DNA of 8,801 nt from Bacteroidales bacterium (lineage in GTDB: Bacteria > Bacteroidota > Bacteroidia > Bacteroidales > WCHB1-69): contig JAIROC010000069.1 of the NCBI GenBank assembly GCA_031257735.1, positions 1 through 8,801 on the forward strand. Reading direction: 5' to 3'. The notes beneath the pieces are model-generated. The model made no database searches, was not told the origin of the DNA, and was given only the letters and a program-made list of their open reading frames with translations. Both the position numbers and the translations under genes were made by a program. Every line of letters begins with the position of its first letter. Positions within the stretch are counted from its first letter, which is position 1. Positions 1 through 6,870 of the stretch are shown piece by piece.

Positions 1-869
1 GCTTCAATTAATAATGCAATTAAATCAGTATATGAAATAGCTTTTGTGCTATCATACATGGTTTTTACAACTTCAGGAACAATTAATTCAACTTCTTGCG
101 CAATAAGCCCTATTCGATATTCTTCATTTATTTTAGAGAAAATATCTTTTTCCCCTTCTCCAATAGCGTCACTATACTGATATTTAACTCCATTTAATTT
201 CTTCACCATATTTAAAGCACCATTAATTGGTTCTACATTTTTTTTCAATGCAATATCTGAACCAAAATATTCTCCTTTCATAGTCCAAAGGTATCCTTCT
301 CCGCAAACATAAAAGACATCTTTACCGTAATAATTACTATATAAATGATATGCACATGCGCTTTTAGTATATACTTTAGTCCAATTTGCTCTTCCCCAAT
401 CTGAAACATTATAAGCATCCACAAAAGCATCTCCCCCAACATGTAACTTATATGAAGGATTAGTTACTCCTATTCCAAAATTACCAGGGTTATTAAAATA
501 AGTTTGCCCTTCCGAATTAATCTTTACTCTTAATACATGGTTGTTAGGCGACATTGCCGTATACATGTTAAGTTCAGAATAGAGATATCCTTCGGATGCC
601 CCTCCTGGCTTCAAATCAAGGAAATTGTAGGTATAATTCCCAACAGGAGATCCCATTACAAGATGATGTCCCCACCACTGTAAATAACTGTAACCCCAAC
701 CTCCTATATAGCTTACTTGATCTAAGAAAACTTTACCATTAACATGCAACTTTGCTGTTGGATTAGTAGTAGCAATACCCACATTCCCACTACTATTTAC
801 TTTTATTTGTGCTTCTGCACAAAACACTGTTGCTACAAAGGCAACTATACATATAAATGCTCTATTCAT
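1..869 (-). CDS. Secreted tail-fibre-like protein with C-terminal S74 intramolecular chaperone domain (3' end cut by window)
   Basis: This is a minus-strand reading frame open from ATG at 869-867 to the window edge, 289 codons with no stop. Residues 1-20 form a signal peptide (MNR, a hydrophobic stretch AFICIVAFVATVF, then CAEA before Gln21), so export is expected. Two copies of a GI-x-x-TNP-x-x-KLHV-x-G motif lie near residues 31-45 and 132-146, a pattern frequent in secreted Bacteroidota proteins with this architecture. From Ser204 the sequence matches the peptidase S74 / chaperone-of-endosialidase family: SDIALKKNV, then a tract ending YRIGLIAQEVE and VPEVV, then ISYTDLIALLIEA at the edge. 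In that family the chaperone trimerises the protein and cuts itself off before the Asp of the SD pair. Ser204 and Lys209 have the family's five-residue Ser-Lys spacing. The cargo part is short, and no phage genes are adjacent, so this is probably a cellular surface protein. The fold is well supported; the biological role is not. Confidence 0.88.
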   Translation of the reverse strand, partial: MNRAFICIVAFVATVFCAEAQIKVNSSGNVGIATTNPTAKLHVNGKVFLDQVSYIGGWGYSYLQWWGHHLVMGSPVGNYTYNFLDLKPGGASEGYLYSELNMYTAMSPNNHVLRVKINSEGQTYFNNPGNFGIGVTNPSYKLHVGGDAFVDAYNVSDWGRANWTKVYTKSACAYHLYSNYYGKDVFYVCGEGYLWTMKGEYFGSDIALKKNVEPINGALNMVKKLNGVKYQYSDAIGEGEKDIFSKINEEYRIGLIAQEVELIVPEVVKTMYDSTKAISYTDLIALLIE

Positions 870-1324
870 ACTATTAATTCTTTTATTATTACTTGCAGGC
901 GAAATTATCATAATAGATAATACGAAATGAAAAAAAAAGACAAAAAGTTATCAACAATGAATTAAAAATAACTTCATATATTACTTTATTGATTATATGC
1001 TATTTATCTATGTATATCTTTACCATCTCCATCCTTCGTTAGCTTTTTTTGTATATTTGTATTTGAATGTAATTGTGTGAATTATAAAATCAAGAAATTG
1101 TAGTTGAGTATTTCAGATATAATTCTTATTCTTACAAACCATTAAATAATAGCATATTAAAATTTTATTCTTTTGAAAGAATGTCGCATTGACAAAGTCA
1201 AGGAAAAAAAGAAGTCAGAGAAAAAAATAGTATCAATAATGAAATTCGGAGCTCCAATAGTAGCCTCTTTCCCCATCCTTCCTGCGTCGCATAATCGCAA
1301 AATAGAAAGTAACATCAGAAAAAT
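870..1324. other. AT-rich intergenic stretch, no supported feature
   Basis: This gene-free stretch lies upstream of the minus-strand S74 gene and left of the hairpin element. I looked for a Bacteroidota promoter (TTG, 19-21 nt, TAnnTTTG) reading left into the S74 gene and found no good match within about 150 nt. A plus-strand TATATTTG at 1052-1059 lacks a partner at the right distance. An 8-bp perfect palindrome GGAGCTCC sits at 1248-1255. The reading frame that opens at 1173 is judged accidental, because most of its length is the palindromic repeat. Confidence 0.5.
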
Positions 1325-1503
1325 TTCCCGTAGGGAATGCATATCAATAGAAAATATAGTCGTCTCCAAACCAAACCTCGTAGAGGTTTATGTATTTTGT
1401 ACAATTCATTATGTATTTGCTATAATGCAAATTATGAATCTCCTACGGAGATTTGTTGATGTTTTTCGTATTGTTTCTATTGATATGAATGCCCTAACGG
1501 GCA
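1325..1503. repeat. Composite imperfect inverted repeat carrying four short GTA/TAC-loop hairpins
   Basis: Four small palindromes are spaced 48-64 nt apart: TTCCC-GTA-GGGAA (1325-1337), AAACCTC-GTA-GAGGTTT (1373-1389), AATCTCC-TAC-GGAGATT (1437-1453) and TGCCC-TAAC-GGGCA (1490-1503). The left pair and the right pair are mirror images. ATATCAATAGAAA at 1341-1353 is the exact reverse complement of 1474-1486, and both this pair and the hairpin pairs share a centre at about 1413-1414. The whole element is therefore a long imperfect palindrome of about 180 bp. A further hairpin ATTTGC-TATAAT-GCAAAT (1415-1432) lies near the middle. No transposase is present. It looks like a dispersed palindromic (REP- or MITE-like) repeat. 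Any function, such as RNA structure, mRNA protection or nucleoid binding, is inference. Confidence 0.7.
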
Positions 1504-1626
1504 ATGTATGCATGTTCCTATACGGCTATGACTCATTATATTGTTTTTGTAAGATTATCACTTTTTTTGTTTACGAGCAAAGAGAAGTTCTTATTATAAA
1601 TAAAGGGGGGTAGTATTGGTGTTCTT

Positions 1627-1649
1627 ACTTTGTAGACAGACACTAATTA
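1627..1649 (+). repeat. Dispersed 23-bp motif, copy 1 (core TAGACAGACACTAATTA)
   Basis: This stretch matches the right terminal inverted repeat of the element at 6586-6858 at 22 of 23 positions; the only difference is G at 1632. It ends 22 nt before the -33 element of the small transcription unit at 1672-1702. It could be a solo end left by a MITE-like element or a protein-binding site. The sequence alone does not decide. Confidence 0.6.
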
Positions 1650-1671
1650 ATTGAACATTTATCAAAGAATG

Positions 1672-1702
1672 TTGTTTACATCAGAAAAATATTGTATCTT
1701 TG
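1672..1702 (+). promoter_or_regulatory. Bacteroidota-type promoter of the small RNA unit
   Basis: A -33 element TTG (1672-1674) and a -7 element TATCTTTG (1695-1702) are separated by 20 nt. This fits the Bacteroides primary sigma consensus TTTG/TTG, N19-21, TAnnTTTG. Transcription should start near 1708. The dnaG promoter 212 nt downstream shares the stretch TATCTTTGCAC. Confidence 0.75.
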
Positions 1703-1707
1703 CACGT

Positions 1708-1859
1708 CAGATTAGATATGACAAATAATATAACCTTGATCGAAAATAGTAAGCGTTATTATTCCGTAGAAAGGATGGAATAGATATAAAATTGGCATTC
1801 ACATGAATTTTAAAATTAATAGATTGGGAGGACGGCGTTAAGTTGTCCTCCTTTTTTTT
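1708..1859 (+). ncRNA. Candidate small RNA or attenuated leader upstream of dnaG (about 150 nt)
   Basis: A strong promoter match and a strong intrinsic terminator bracket about 150 nt that contain no ORF longer than 21 codons. This is the layout of a free-standing small RNA gene. Visible structure includes GTCA/TGAC flanking a loop near the 5' end (1707-1721), a TATTCC/GGAATA stem around 1759-1782, the self-complementary AATTTTAAAATT (1806-1817) and the terminator stem. I see no SRP RNA GGAA-loop signature and no tmRNA or RNase P signature. A 6S-like RNA is conceivable by size, but I could not build a convincing long bubble-containing duplex. Alternatively the unit is a leader whose terminator attenuates read-through into dnaG. 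Two tiny reading frames lie inside: 21 codons from ATG 1718, and 12 codons from ATG 1803 with the stop in the terminator loop. Family unrecognised; the existence of a discrete transcript is fairly likely. Confidence 0.6.
1827..1859 (+). terminator. Rho-independent terminator
   Basis: The stem GGAGGAC (1827-1833) pairs perfectly with GTCCTCC (1845-1851). It can be extended inward by two G-U pairs and one C-G pair to a GTTAA loop, and is followed directly by eight T (1852-1859). The GC-rich stem stands out sharply from its AT-rich surroundings. Confidence 0.9.
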
Positions 1860-1883
1860 CAGGTCTTCGTACTGTCTGTCTTT

Positions 1884-1914
1884 TTTCTATTGTCAATTAA
1901 ATTTACTATCTTTG
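1884..1914 (+). promoter_or_regulatory. Promoter of the dnaG-priA operon
   Basis: The -7 element TATCTTTG is at 1907-1914. The -33 region about 20 nt upstream falls in the T-run at 1881-1886, a weaker match than the TTG of the upstream promoter. The predicted start is near 1920, which gives a dnaG leader of about 47 nt. It lies just after the terminator at 1859, so dnaG does not depend on read-through from the small transcription unit. Confidence 0.65.
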
Positions 1915-1966
1915 CACAACAAAAAATTATAAGCAGAACCATTCATTTTATTCGTTCACGAGAGTT

Positions 1967-3970
1967 ATGATAAAGCGAGAAATAGTAGAAGATATTTTAA
2001 ATACCGCTCGTATAGAGGAAGTAGTAGGAGACTTTGTTCGATTGACAAAACGCGGCGTAAATTACGTAGGAACATGTCCTTTTCATAATGAAAAAACACC
2101 ATCCTTTGTGGTGAGTTCTGTCAAAGGGATGTTTAAATGTTTTGGTTGTGGAGTAGGTGGAGATTCTGTGAAATTTATCATGGAACATGAAAAGTATTCT
2201 TATTTGGAAGCGTTGCGTTACTTAGCAAACAAGTACAATATCGAACTCCATGAAGAAAAACAAACTCCCGCTCAAATAAAAGAACTCAATGAAAAAGAAA
2301 CCTTATATACAATTTCTGCTTACGCAAAAGACTGCTTCTCTACAAATCTACGTGAAACAGAAGAAGGGAAAAGTTTAGGATTGACCTACTTTAAAGAACG
2401 TGGCTTTTCCATTAAGACAATCGAAAAATTCCAACTCGGATACGCCTCGCAGGAAAGAGACGCCTTTACTAAACAGGCTCTGAAAAAAGGATATTCTATC
2501 GAAAACCTCGAAAAATCAGGATTAACGATTGTCAAAGAAAATAATTACTACATCGACCGATTTCAAGGGAGAGTTATATTTCCCATTCATAATTTTTCAG
2601 GTCGTGTGATTGGATTTGGGGGAAGAATTTTATCGGCTATTCAGACAACCCATACCGCAAAATATATCAATTCACCAGAAACAGGTATTTACCATAAAAG
2701 CGACGTACTATATGGCTTGTTCGTAGCGAAAACAGCTATCAATAAAGAAGATAAATGTTTCCTAGTCGAAGGATATACCGATGTAATTTCTTTGTATCAA
2801 ACGGGAATAGAAAATGTAGTCGCTTCTTCGGGAACGTCTCTCACCGTCGGACAAATTAAACTCATTCGCAGACTTACCAAAAATATTACCATTATTTACG
2901 ACGGAGACAGCGCTGGTATCAAGGCTGCGTTGCGTGGAATTTCTTTGATATTGAAAGAAGAAATGAATGTTCGTGTCGTACTTTTGCCCGAAGGTGAAGA
3001 CCCTGATTCTTTTGCCCGAAAGAATACAGCTGATGAGTGTCTAACTTACATAAAAGAACAGGAAGAAAGTTTTATCCAGTTTAAAACAAAACTCTTACTG
3101 AAAGATGTCGAAAACGACCCTATCAAAAAAGCACAGCTGATTAATGACATCGCTACAGACATATCGTTAATTAAGGATTTGACGATGCGTTCTATTTTCA
3201 TTCAGGAATGCAGTAAACTATTGAACATTGCAGAAGACCCCCTTGTAAAGATTGTAAATAAAATCCGTGTTAAGAAGCTATACGATGATGCCCGTTCAAG
3301 AGAAAATGAACAGCCATCTGCGGAGGAAGAAAAACAAACCTTGTTGGAGGCTACTGTCTTGCCAATCATTCCTCCGATAAACCTTCCCCCGCAACCCCTA
3401 AGTCTGGAGAATGTAGAACGAGTGATTTTGAGTGTGCTGGTAAATAGAGGTGAAAAAACTGTTTGTATCTGCAATAAAGAGAATGAGCAGGAAAATGAGT
3501 TTATCATACGTTTGGATCAGTTTATCTTTGATGATTTACATAACGATAACATTATCTTTGAAAATAAACTTTATCGTAAATTCTTTGATGTCTACGCAGA
3601 TGTAGCCGAAAAACAACAAAAGGATATTGCTGCTGTTTTACGCCGACACGAAAATGAAGAAATACGAAACTTATGTATGGAGTTGGAAGAAATTCCTTTG
3701 GAAGCAAGTCCTGCATGGGGAAGCGATCGAATAAAAAGTTATATTCGTTATATAGATAATGACGACAGCAAATTACTGGAAGATGTTATTCGTACACTGC
3801 AAATGTTGAAGCTAATCATATTGAAAAGAATCCGAAAGAAAAAACAGGAAGAATTAAAACAGCCTCTATCGGAAGACGATGAACTTATTCTCTTATACGA
3901 AATAAAACAATTGGATGAGAAAATCGCCGAGATAGAAAAAGTATTGGGGGTCGTCTGTAGACAGTTATAA
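1967..3970 (+). CDS. dnaG: DNA primase DnaG
   Basis: DnaG synthesises the short RNA primers that DNA polymerase extends on the lagging strand, working with the replicative helicase DnaB. The 667-residue length is normal for the family. The N-terminal CHC2 zinc domain shows Cys37, His40, Cys58 and Cys61 within CPFHNEKTPSF and FKCFGCGVGGD. The catalytic TOPRIM core has EGYTD (268-272), DGDSAG (312-317) and EDPDSF (344-349), which carry the metal-binding acidic residues. The last 200 or so residues are helical, charged and poorly conserved, as expected for the DnaB-interacting domain. ATG 1967 is chosen because the family's usual N-terminus (I-x-x-ILxxA-x-I-EVVxDFV) begins immediately after it. 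No Shine-Dalgarno is visible, which is normal for this phylum. The stop is 2 nt before the priA start. Nothing in the catalytic core is missing. Confidence 0.97.
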   Translation: MIKREIVEDILNTARIEEVVGDFVRLTKRGVNYVGTCPFHNEKTPSFVVSSVKGMFKCFGCGVGGDSVKFIMEHEKYSYLEALRYLANKYNIELHEEKQTPAQIKELNEKETLYTISAYAKDCFSTNLRETEEGKSLGLTYFKERGFSIKTIEKFQLGYASQERDAFTKQALKKGYSIENLEKSGLTIVKENNYYIDRFQGRVIFPIHNFSGRVIGFGGRILSAIQTTHTAKYINSPETGIYHKSDVLYGLFVAKTAINKEDKCFLVEGYTDVISLYQTGIENVVASSGTSLTVGQIKLIRRLTKNITIIYDGDSAGIKAALRGISLILKEEMNVRVVLLPEGEDPDSFARKNTADECLTYIKEQEESFIQFKTKLLLKDVENDPIKKAQLINDIATDISLIKDLTMRSIFIQECSKLLNIAEDPLVKIVNKIRVKKLYDDARSRENEQPSAEEEKQTLLEATVLPIIPPINLPPQPLSLENVERVILSVLVNRGEKTVCICNKENEQENEFIIRLDQFIFDDLHNDNIIFENKLYRKFFDVYADVAEKQQKDIAAVLRRHENEEIRNLCMELEEIPLEASPAWGSDRIKSYIRYIDNDDSKLLEDVIRTLQMLKLIILKRIRKKKQEELKQPLSEDDELILLYEIKQLDEKIAEIEKVLGVVCRQL

Positions 3971-3972
3971 GT

Positions 3973-6447
3973 ATGGATATATATATAGATGTAATATTGC
4001 CATTACCTTTATGGGATTTTTTCACGTATCATGTTCCTAAGGAGTGGACGGAAAAAGTGGAAGTGGGAAAAAGAGCGCTTGTTCCTTTTGGGAAGAATAA
4101 ATTTTATGCTGTTATCATTTATCAAATTCATGAAAACAAGCCAAAGGATTATACCGTGAAAGACATATTATCTATTTTGGATGAATTTCCTGTGGTCAAT
4201 GAGTATCAGTTGAAGTTTTGGAAATGGATTACCGAGTATTATCTTTGTCCCTACGGAGAGGTGATGGCTGCGGCATTACCTTCTGCTTTCAAACTGACAA
4301 GCGAGACTAAAATATGGCTTCACCCTGACTTCTCAGGCGAGATATCTTCTTTGACAGAAAAAGAACTGTCTATCGTAACCGCATTGACCGAAAAAAAAGC
4401 ATTATCCATTGAACAGGTTGAAAAACTGTTGAGCAAAAATTATGTTATTTCTCAGATTAAAAATTTAATTGATAAAGAAGTCATCATTGTTTACGAGGAA
4501 GTAAAAGAACGCTACACCCCCCGAAAAGAGGTTTTTCTTTTTCTCGATGAACCTTATGCTTCTGACGGAAATGCTTTGGCTGCTGTTTTGAATGAATTGG
4601 AAAAATCTACGCAAACACAATTACAGGCAGACATACTCTTATTGTTTATCTCCATTTTACAGAAAAACAAAACAACATACATCCGAAAAGCAGATTTTAT
4701 CAAACAGGAACAGGTTACTGAAGCCAAGATTGCAGCGCTGGTAAAGAAAAAAATCTTATCCCTGCAAACGATGGAAGTAAGTCGATTAGAATTATTCGAA
4801 CAGAAATATGCTACTTCATCCATACAGTTAAATTCATATCAACAACAAGCCCTCGATGAGATAGAGAATGCATTTCAAACGTGCGATAAAGTTCTTTTGC
4901 ATGGAGTTACCGGAAGTGGAAAAACAGAATTGTACATCAACCTTATTCAAAAGACCATCAACGAAGGAAAACAGGTTTTATATCTTCTTCCAGAGATAGC
5001 TTTAACCACACAAATCATTAGCAGGCTAAGCGCTTATTTCGGAAATGATATAGGGGTTTATCATTCTCATTTCAATGACATGGAACGTATTGAAATTTGG
5101 AACAAAACCCTAAAAAATGATCAAACAGGATATAAGATAATATTAGGCGCACGTTCTTCTATTTTTTTACCATTCAGCAATCTGGGACTGATTATTGTCG
5201 ATGAAGAACACGACTATTCATACAAACAGTTTGATCCAAGTCCTCGTTACAATGCGCGAGATGCAGCAGTGATACTTGCAAGTTTACATCATGCAAAGGT
5301 ATGTTTTGGCACGGCAACTCCATCCATGGAAACCTATTTTAATACTCAACAGAAAAAATATGGTTTGGTCAGTCTGTATCATCGTTACGGGGGATTGCAA
5401 TTGCCCAAAATTCAATTGATAGATGTTCGGAAGGAAAAATGTAAAGACCGTCTGCATTCCTATTACACGCAAACCCTATTGACGGCAATAGAAAATGCGC
5501 TTGCCGAGAAAGAACAGATTATTTTATTTCAAAACAGAAGAGGTTTTTCCTTGCATTTGGAATGTAATCAGTGCGGACATGTTCCTTCGTGTAAATACTG
5601 TGATGTTACCCTGACCTATCATAAGAAAGGACACGAACTACGTTGTCATTATTGCGGATACGCAAGGAGTGTTCCAGAAAAATGTCCTGAATGTAAGAAT
5701 AAGGTTTTAGAGATGCGTGGTCTGGGAACAGAAAGAGTGGAAGAAGAGATTGAAATTTTCTTTCCACAGGCAAAAGTTGCGCGTTTGGATTATGATTCCA
5801 CGCGAACAAAAAATGCGTATCAACGTATCTTATCTGACTTTGGAAATGGAAAAATAGATATTCTAGTCGGCACACAGATGGTTACCAAAGGTCTTGATTT
5901 TGATAATGTCAGTGTAGTTGGCATTCTCAATGCGGATAATATGCTTAATTATCCTGACTTTCGTTCATTGGAACGCAGTTTTCAATTGATGATGCAGGTA
6001 AGTGGAAGAGCGGGAAGAAAAAATAAACAGGGATGCGTCCTCATACAAACATACAATCCCAAACATGAAATATTTCAATACCTCCAAAATAATGATTATT
6101 ACGCTTTGTTTGAAAGACTATTGAAAGAACGAAGTATATTTCACTATCCGCCATTAGTCCGACTGATTAAAATTACACTGAAACATAAGAATCAAGAGAC
6201 CTTAGACAAAGCTTCAACTGCATTGGTTGAAATATTAAAGTCACGTTTAGGAAAAGCGGTATTGGGACCCGAATATCCTTTGATCACGAAAATAAAAAAC
6301 TTATACCAAAAAGATATTCTCATTAAATTGTTCATCAATAAACAAATGACGGACAACAAACAATTTATTTTCTCTCAAACAAGAGAATTATATCGAAATA
6401 TATCCTTCAAATCAGTCAGGATTAATATAGATGTAGACCCGTATTGA
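3973..6447 (+). CDS. priA: Primosomal protein N' (replication restart helicase PriA)
   Basis: PriA recognises abandoned forks and recombination D-loops, unwinds lagging-strand DNA 3' to 5' and starts reloading of the replicative helicase. The protein has 824 residues, slightly longer than the E. coli enzyme. The N-terminal 3'-end-binding domain (DVILPLPLWDFFTYHVP, then VGKRALVPFG) covers roughly residues 1-105 and is followed by a winged-helix-like linker. Helicase motifs are intact: Walker A GVTGSGKT (311-318), Walker B DEEH (410-413), GTATPS (446-451), VGTQMVTKGLDF (632-643) and SGRAGR (677-682). Between them lies the PriA-specific zinc-binding insert with eight cysteines (531, 534, 540, 543, 558, 561, 571, 574), which holds two zinc ions in characterised homologues. 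It starts 2 nt after dnaG and should be co-transcribed and translationally coupled with it. No clear intrinsic terminator follows; the downstream repeats may serve instead. Confidence 0.97.
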   Translation: MDIYIDVILPLPLWDFFTYHVPKEWTEKVEVGKRALVPFGKNKFYAVIIYQIHENKPKDYTVKDILSILDEFPVVNEYQLKFWKWITEYYLCPYGEVMAAALPSAFKLTSETKIWLHPDFSGEISSLTEKELSIVTALTEKKALSIEQVEKLLSKNYVISQIKNLIDKEVIIVYEEVKERYTPRKEVFLFLDEPYASDGNALAAVLNELEKSTQTQLQADILLLFISILQKNKTTYIRKADFIKQEQVTEAKIAALVKKKILSLQTMEVSRLELFEQKYATSSIQLNSYQQQALDEIENAFQTCDKVLLHGVTGSGKTELYINLIQKTINEGKQVLYLLPEIALTTQIISRLSAYFGNDIGVYHSHFNDMERIEIWNKTLKNDQTGYKIILGARSSIFLPFSNLGLIIVDEEHDYSYKQFDPSPRYNARDAAVILASLHHAKVCFGTATPSMETYFNTQQKKYGLVSLYHRYGGLQLPKIQLIDVRKEKCKDRLHSYYTQTLLTAIENALAEKEQIILFQNRRGFSLHLECNQCGHVPSCKYCDVTLTYHKKGHELRCHYCGYARSVPEKCPECKNKVLEMRGLGTERVEEEIEIFFPQAKVARLDYDSTRTKNAYQRILSDFGNGKIDILVGTQMVTKGLDFDNVSVVGILNADNMLNYPDFRSLERSFQLMMQVSGRAGRKNKQGCVLIQTYNPKHEIFQYLQNNDYYALFERLLKERSIFHYPPLVRLIKITLKHKNQETLDKASTALVEILKSRLGKAVLGPEYPLITKIKNLYQKDILIKLFINKQMTDNKQFIFSQTRELYRNISFKSVRINIDVDPY

Positions 6448-6499
6448 TTTCTCTTTGCCAGAAAGTTGTACAAAAACGAATTGTATACAGGATAACGAT

Positions 6500-6516
6500 T
6501 TAGCGTCTGTCTATAA
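6500..6516 (-). repeat. Dispersed motif, partial copy 2
   Basis: TTAGCGTCTGTCTATAA matches 16 of 17 positions of the left terminal repeat of the 6586-6858 element (TTAGTGTCTGTCTATAA). It runs into the AATTATG tandem array immediately after priA. It is probably a decayed or solo end of the same repeat family. Confidence 0.55.
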
Positions 6517-6556
6517 TTATGAATTATGAATTATGAATTATGAATTATGAATTATG
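6515..6556. repeat. Six exact tandem copies of AATTATG
   Basis: The 7-bp unit AATTATG is repeated six times without a mismatch (6515-6556). Perfect identity suggests a slippage-prone microsatellite whose copy number probably varies between strains. It lies 68 nt after the priA stop, so copy-number change would not alter a protein. Confidence 0.9.
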
Positions 6557-6654
6557 ACCCGAAGCGAAGCGGAGAGCAGCGTAGCTAATTAGTGTCTGTC
6601 TATAAAGTACAAATAGGGTTGTTTCAAAAGCGCTCCCCGCAACAATCAACACAT

Positions 6655-6674
6655 CATTGCGGGCTTGACCCGCA
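6655..6674 (+). repeat. CATTGCGGGCTTGACCCGCA palindromic block, copy 1
   Basis: This is an imperfect hairpin with GCGGG/CCCGC arms around the CTTGA loop region. A reverse-complement copy with one mismatch lies at 7165-7184. Similar blocks recur as intergenic repeats in many bacterial genomes (general knowledge, not checked here). Confidence 0.6.
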
Positions 6675-6717
6675 ACCCCCTGCCTTAAAACGCGTTGTCG
6701 GAGCAATGCAACCCACT

Positions 6718-6826
6718 GCCGTTGTAGAGACGGTGCGTGCACCGTCTCCTCTAACATAATCAAAAACATTATTTATTCTTTTTATTGCTGACGAGGAGAC
6801 GGTGCACGCACCGTCTCTACAACGGC
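6718..6826. repeat. Perfect 34-bp inverted repeat with palindromic arms
   Basis: Arm 6718-6751 is the exact reverse complement of arm 6793-6826, around a 41-nt AT-rich loop. Each arm contains its own perfect palindrome, GAGACGGTGC-GT-GCACCGTCTC on the left and its complement on the right. The DNA or RNA can therefore switch between one long stem and two short hairpins. The GTAGAGACGG...CCGTCTC type is reminiscent of intergenic palindromes scattered in Bacteroidota and cyanobacteria. As RNA it could also stop or slow transcription leaving priA. Confidence 0.85.
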
Positions 6827-6870
6827 GTTATGCCGACTTTATAGACAGACACTAATTATGCTGACGCAAG

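Larger units (their letters stand above)
6586..6858. mobile_element. MITE-like element with perfect 23-bp terminal inverted repeats
   Basis: Positions 6586-6608 (TAATTAGTGTCTGTC, then TATAAAGT) are the exact reverse complement of 6836-6858. The ends enclose 227 bp with no coding capacity, which fits a non-autonomous miniature inverted-repeat element. The terminal TAA/TTA could be part of a target duplication, but this is not certain. Single related ends occur at 1627-1649 and 6500-6516. No transposase is in the window, so mobility is inference. The interior carries a 34-bp nested inverted repeat (6718-6826) and a CATTGCGGGCTTGACCCGCA block. Confidence 0.55.

Noticed and set aside
1052..1059. 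Lone TATATTTG as a promoter
   Set aside because: There is no TTG-type element 19-21 nt upstream and no gene or structured RNA starts downstream.
1157..1369. 70-codon minus-strand reading frame
   Set aside because: It overlaps the same hairpin repeat on the other strand, has no recognisable product, and has no promoter.
1173..1613. 146-codon plus-strand reading frame
   Set aside because: Most of its central part is the mirrored hairpin repeat (1325-1503). The predicted protein is a mix of unrelated basic and hydrophobic stretches, and it has no promoter or domain.
3956..3964. TGTAGACAG at the end of dnaG, resembling the dispersed 23-bp motif
   Set aside because: Only 9 nt match and they encode the conserved reading frame end; this is probably chance.
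1997..5875. Several minus-strand frames of 60-100 codons within dnaG and priA
   Set aside because: They are antisense shadows of two clearly real genes, with no signals of their own.
6545..6769. 74-codon minus-strand reading frame
   Set aside because: It lies wholly inside the tandem array, the MITE-like unit and the palindromes; it is open because of GC-rich repeats.
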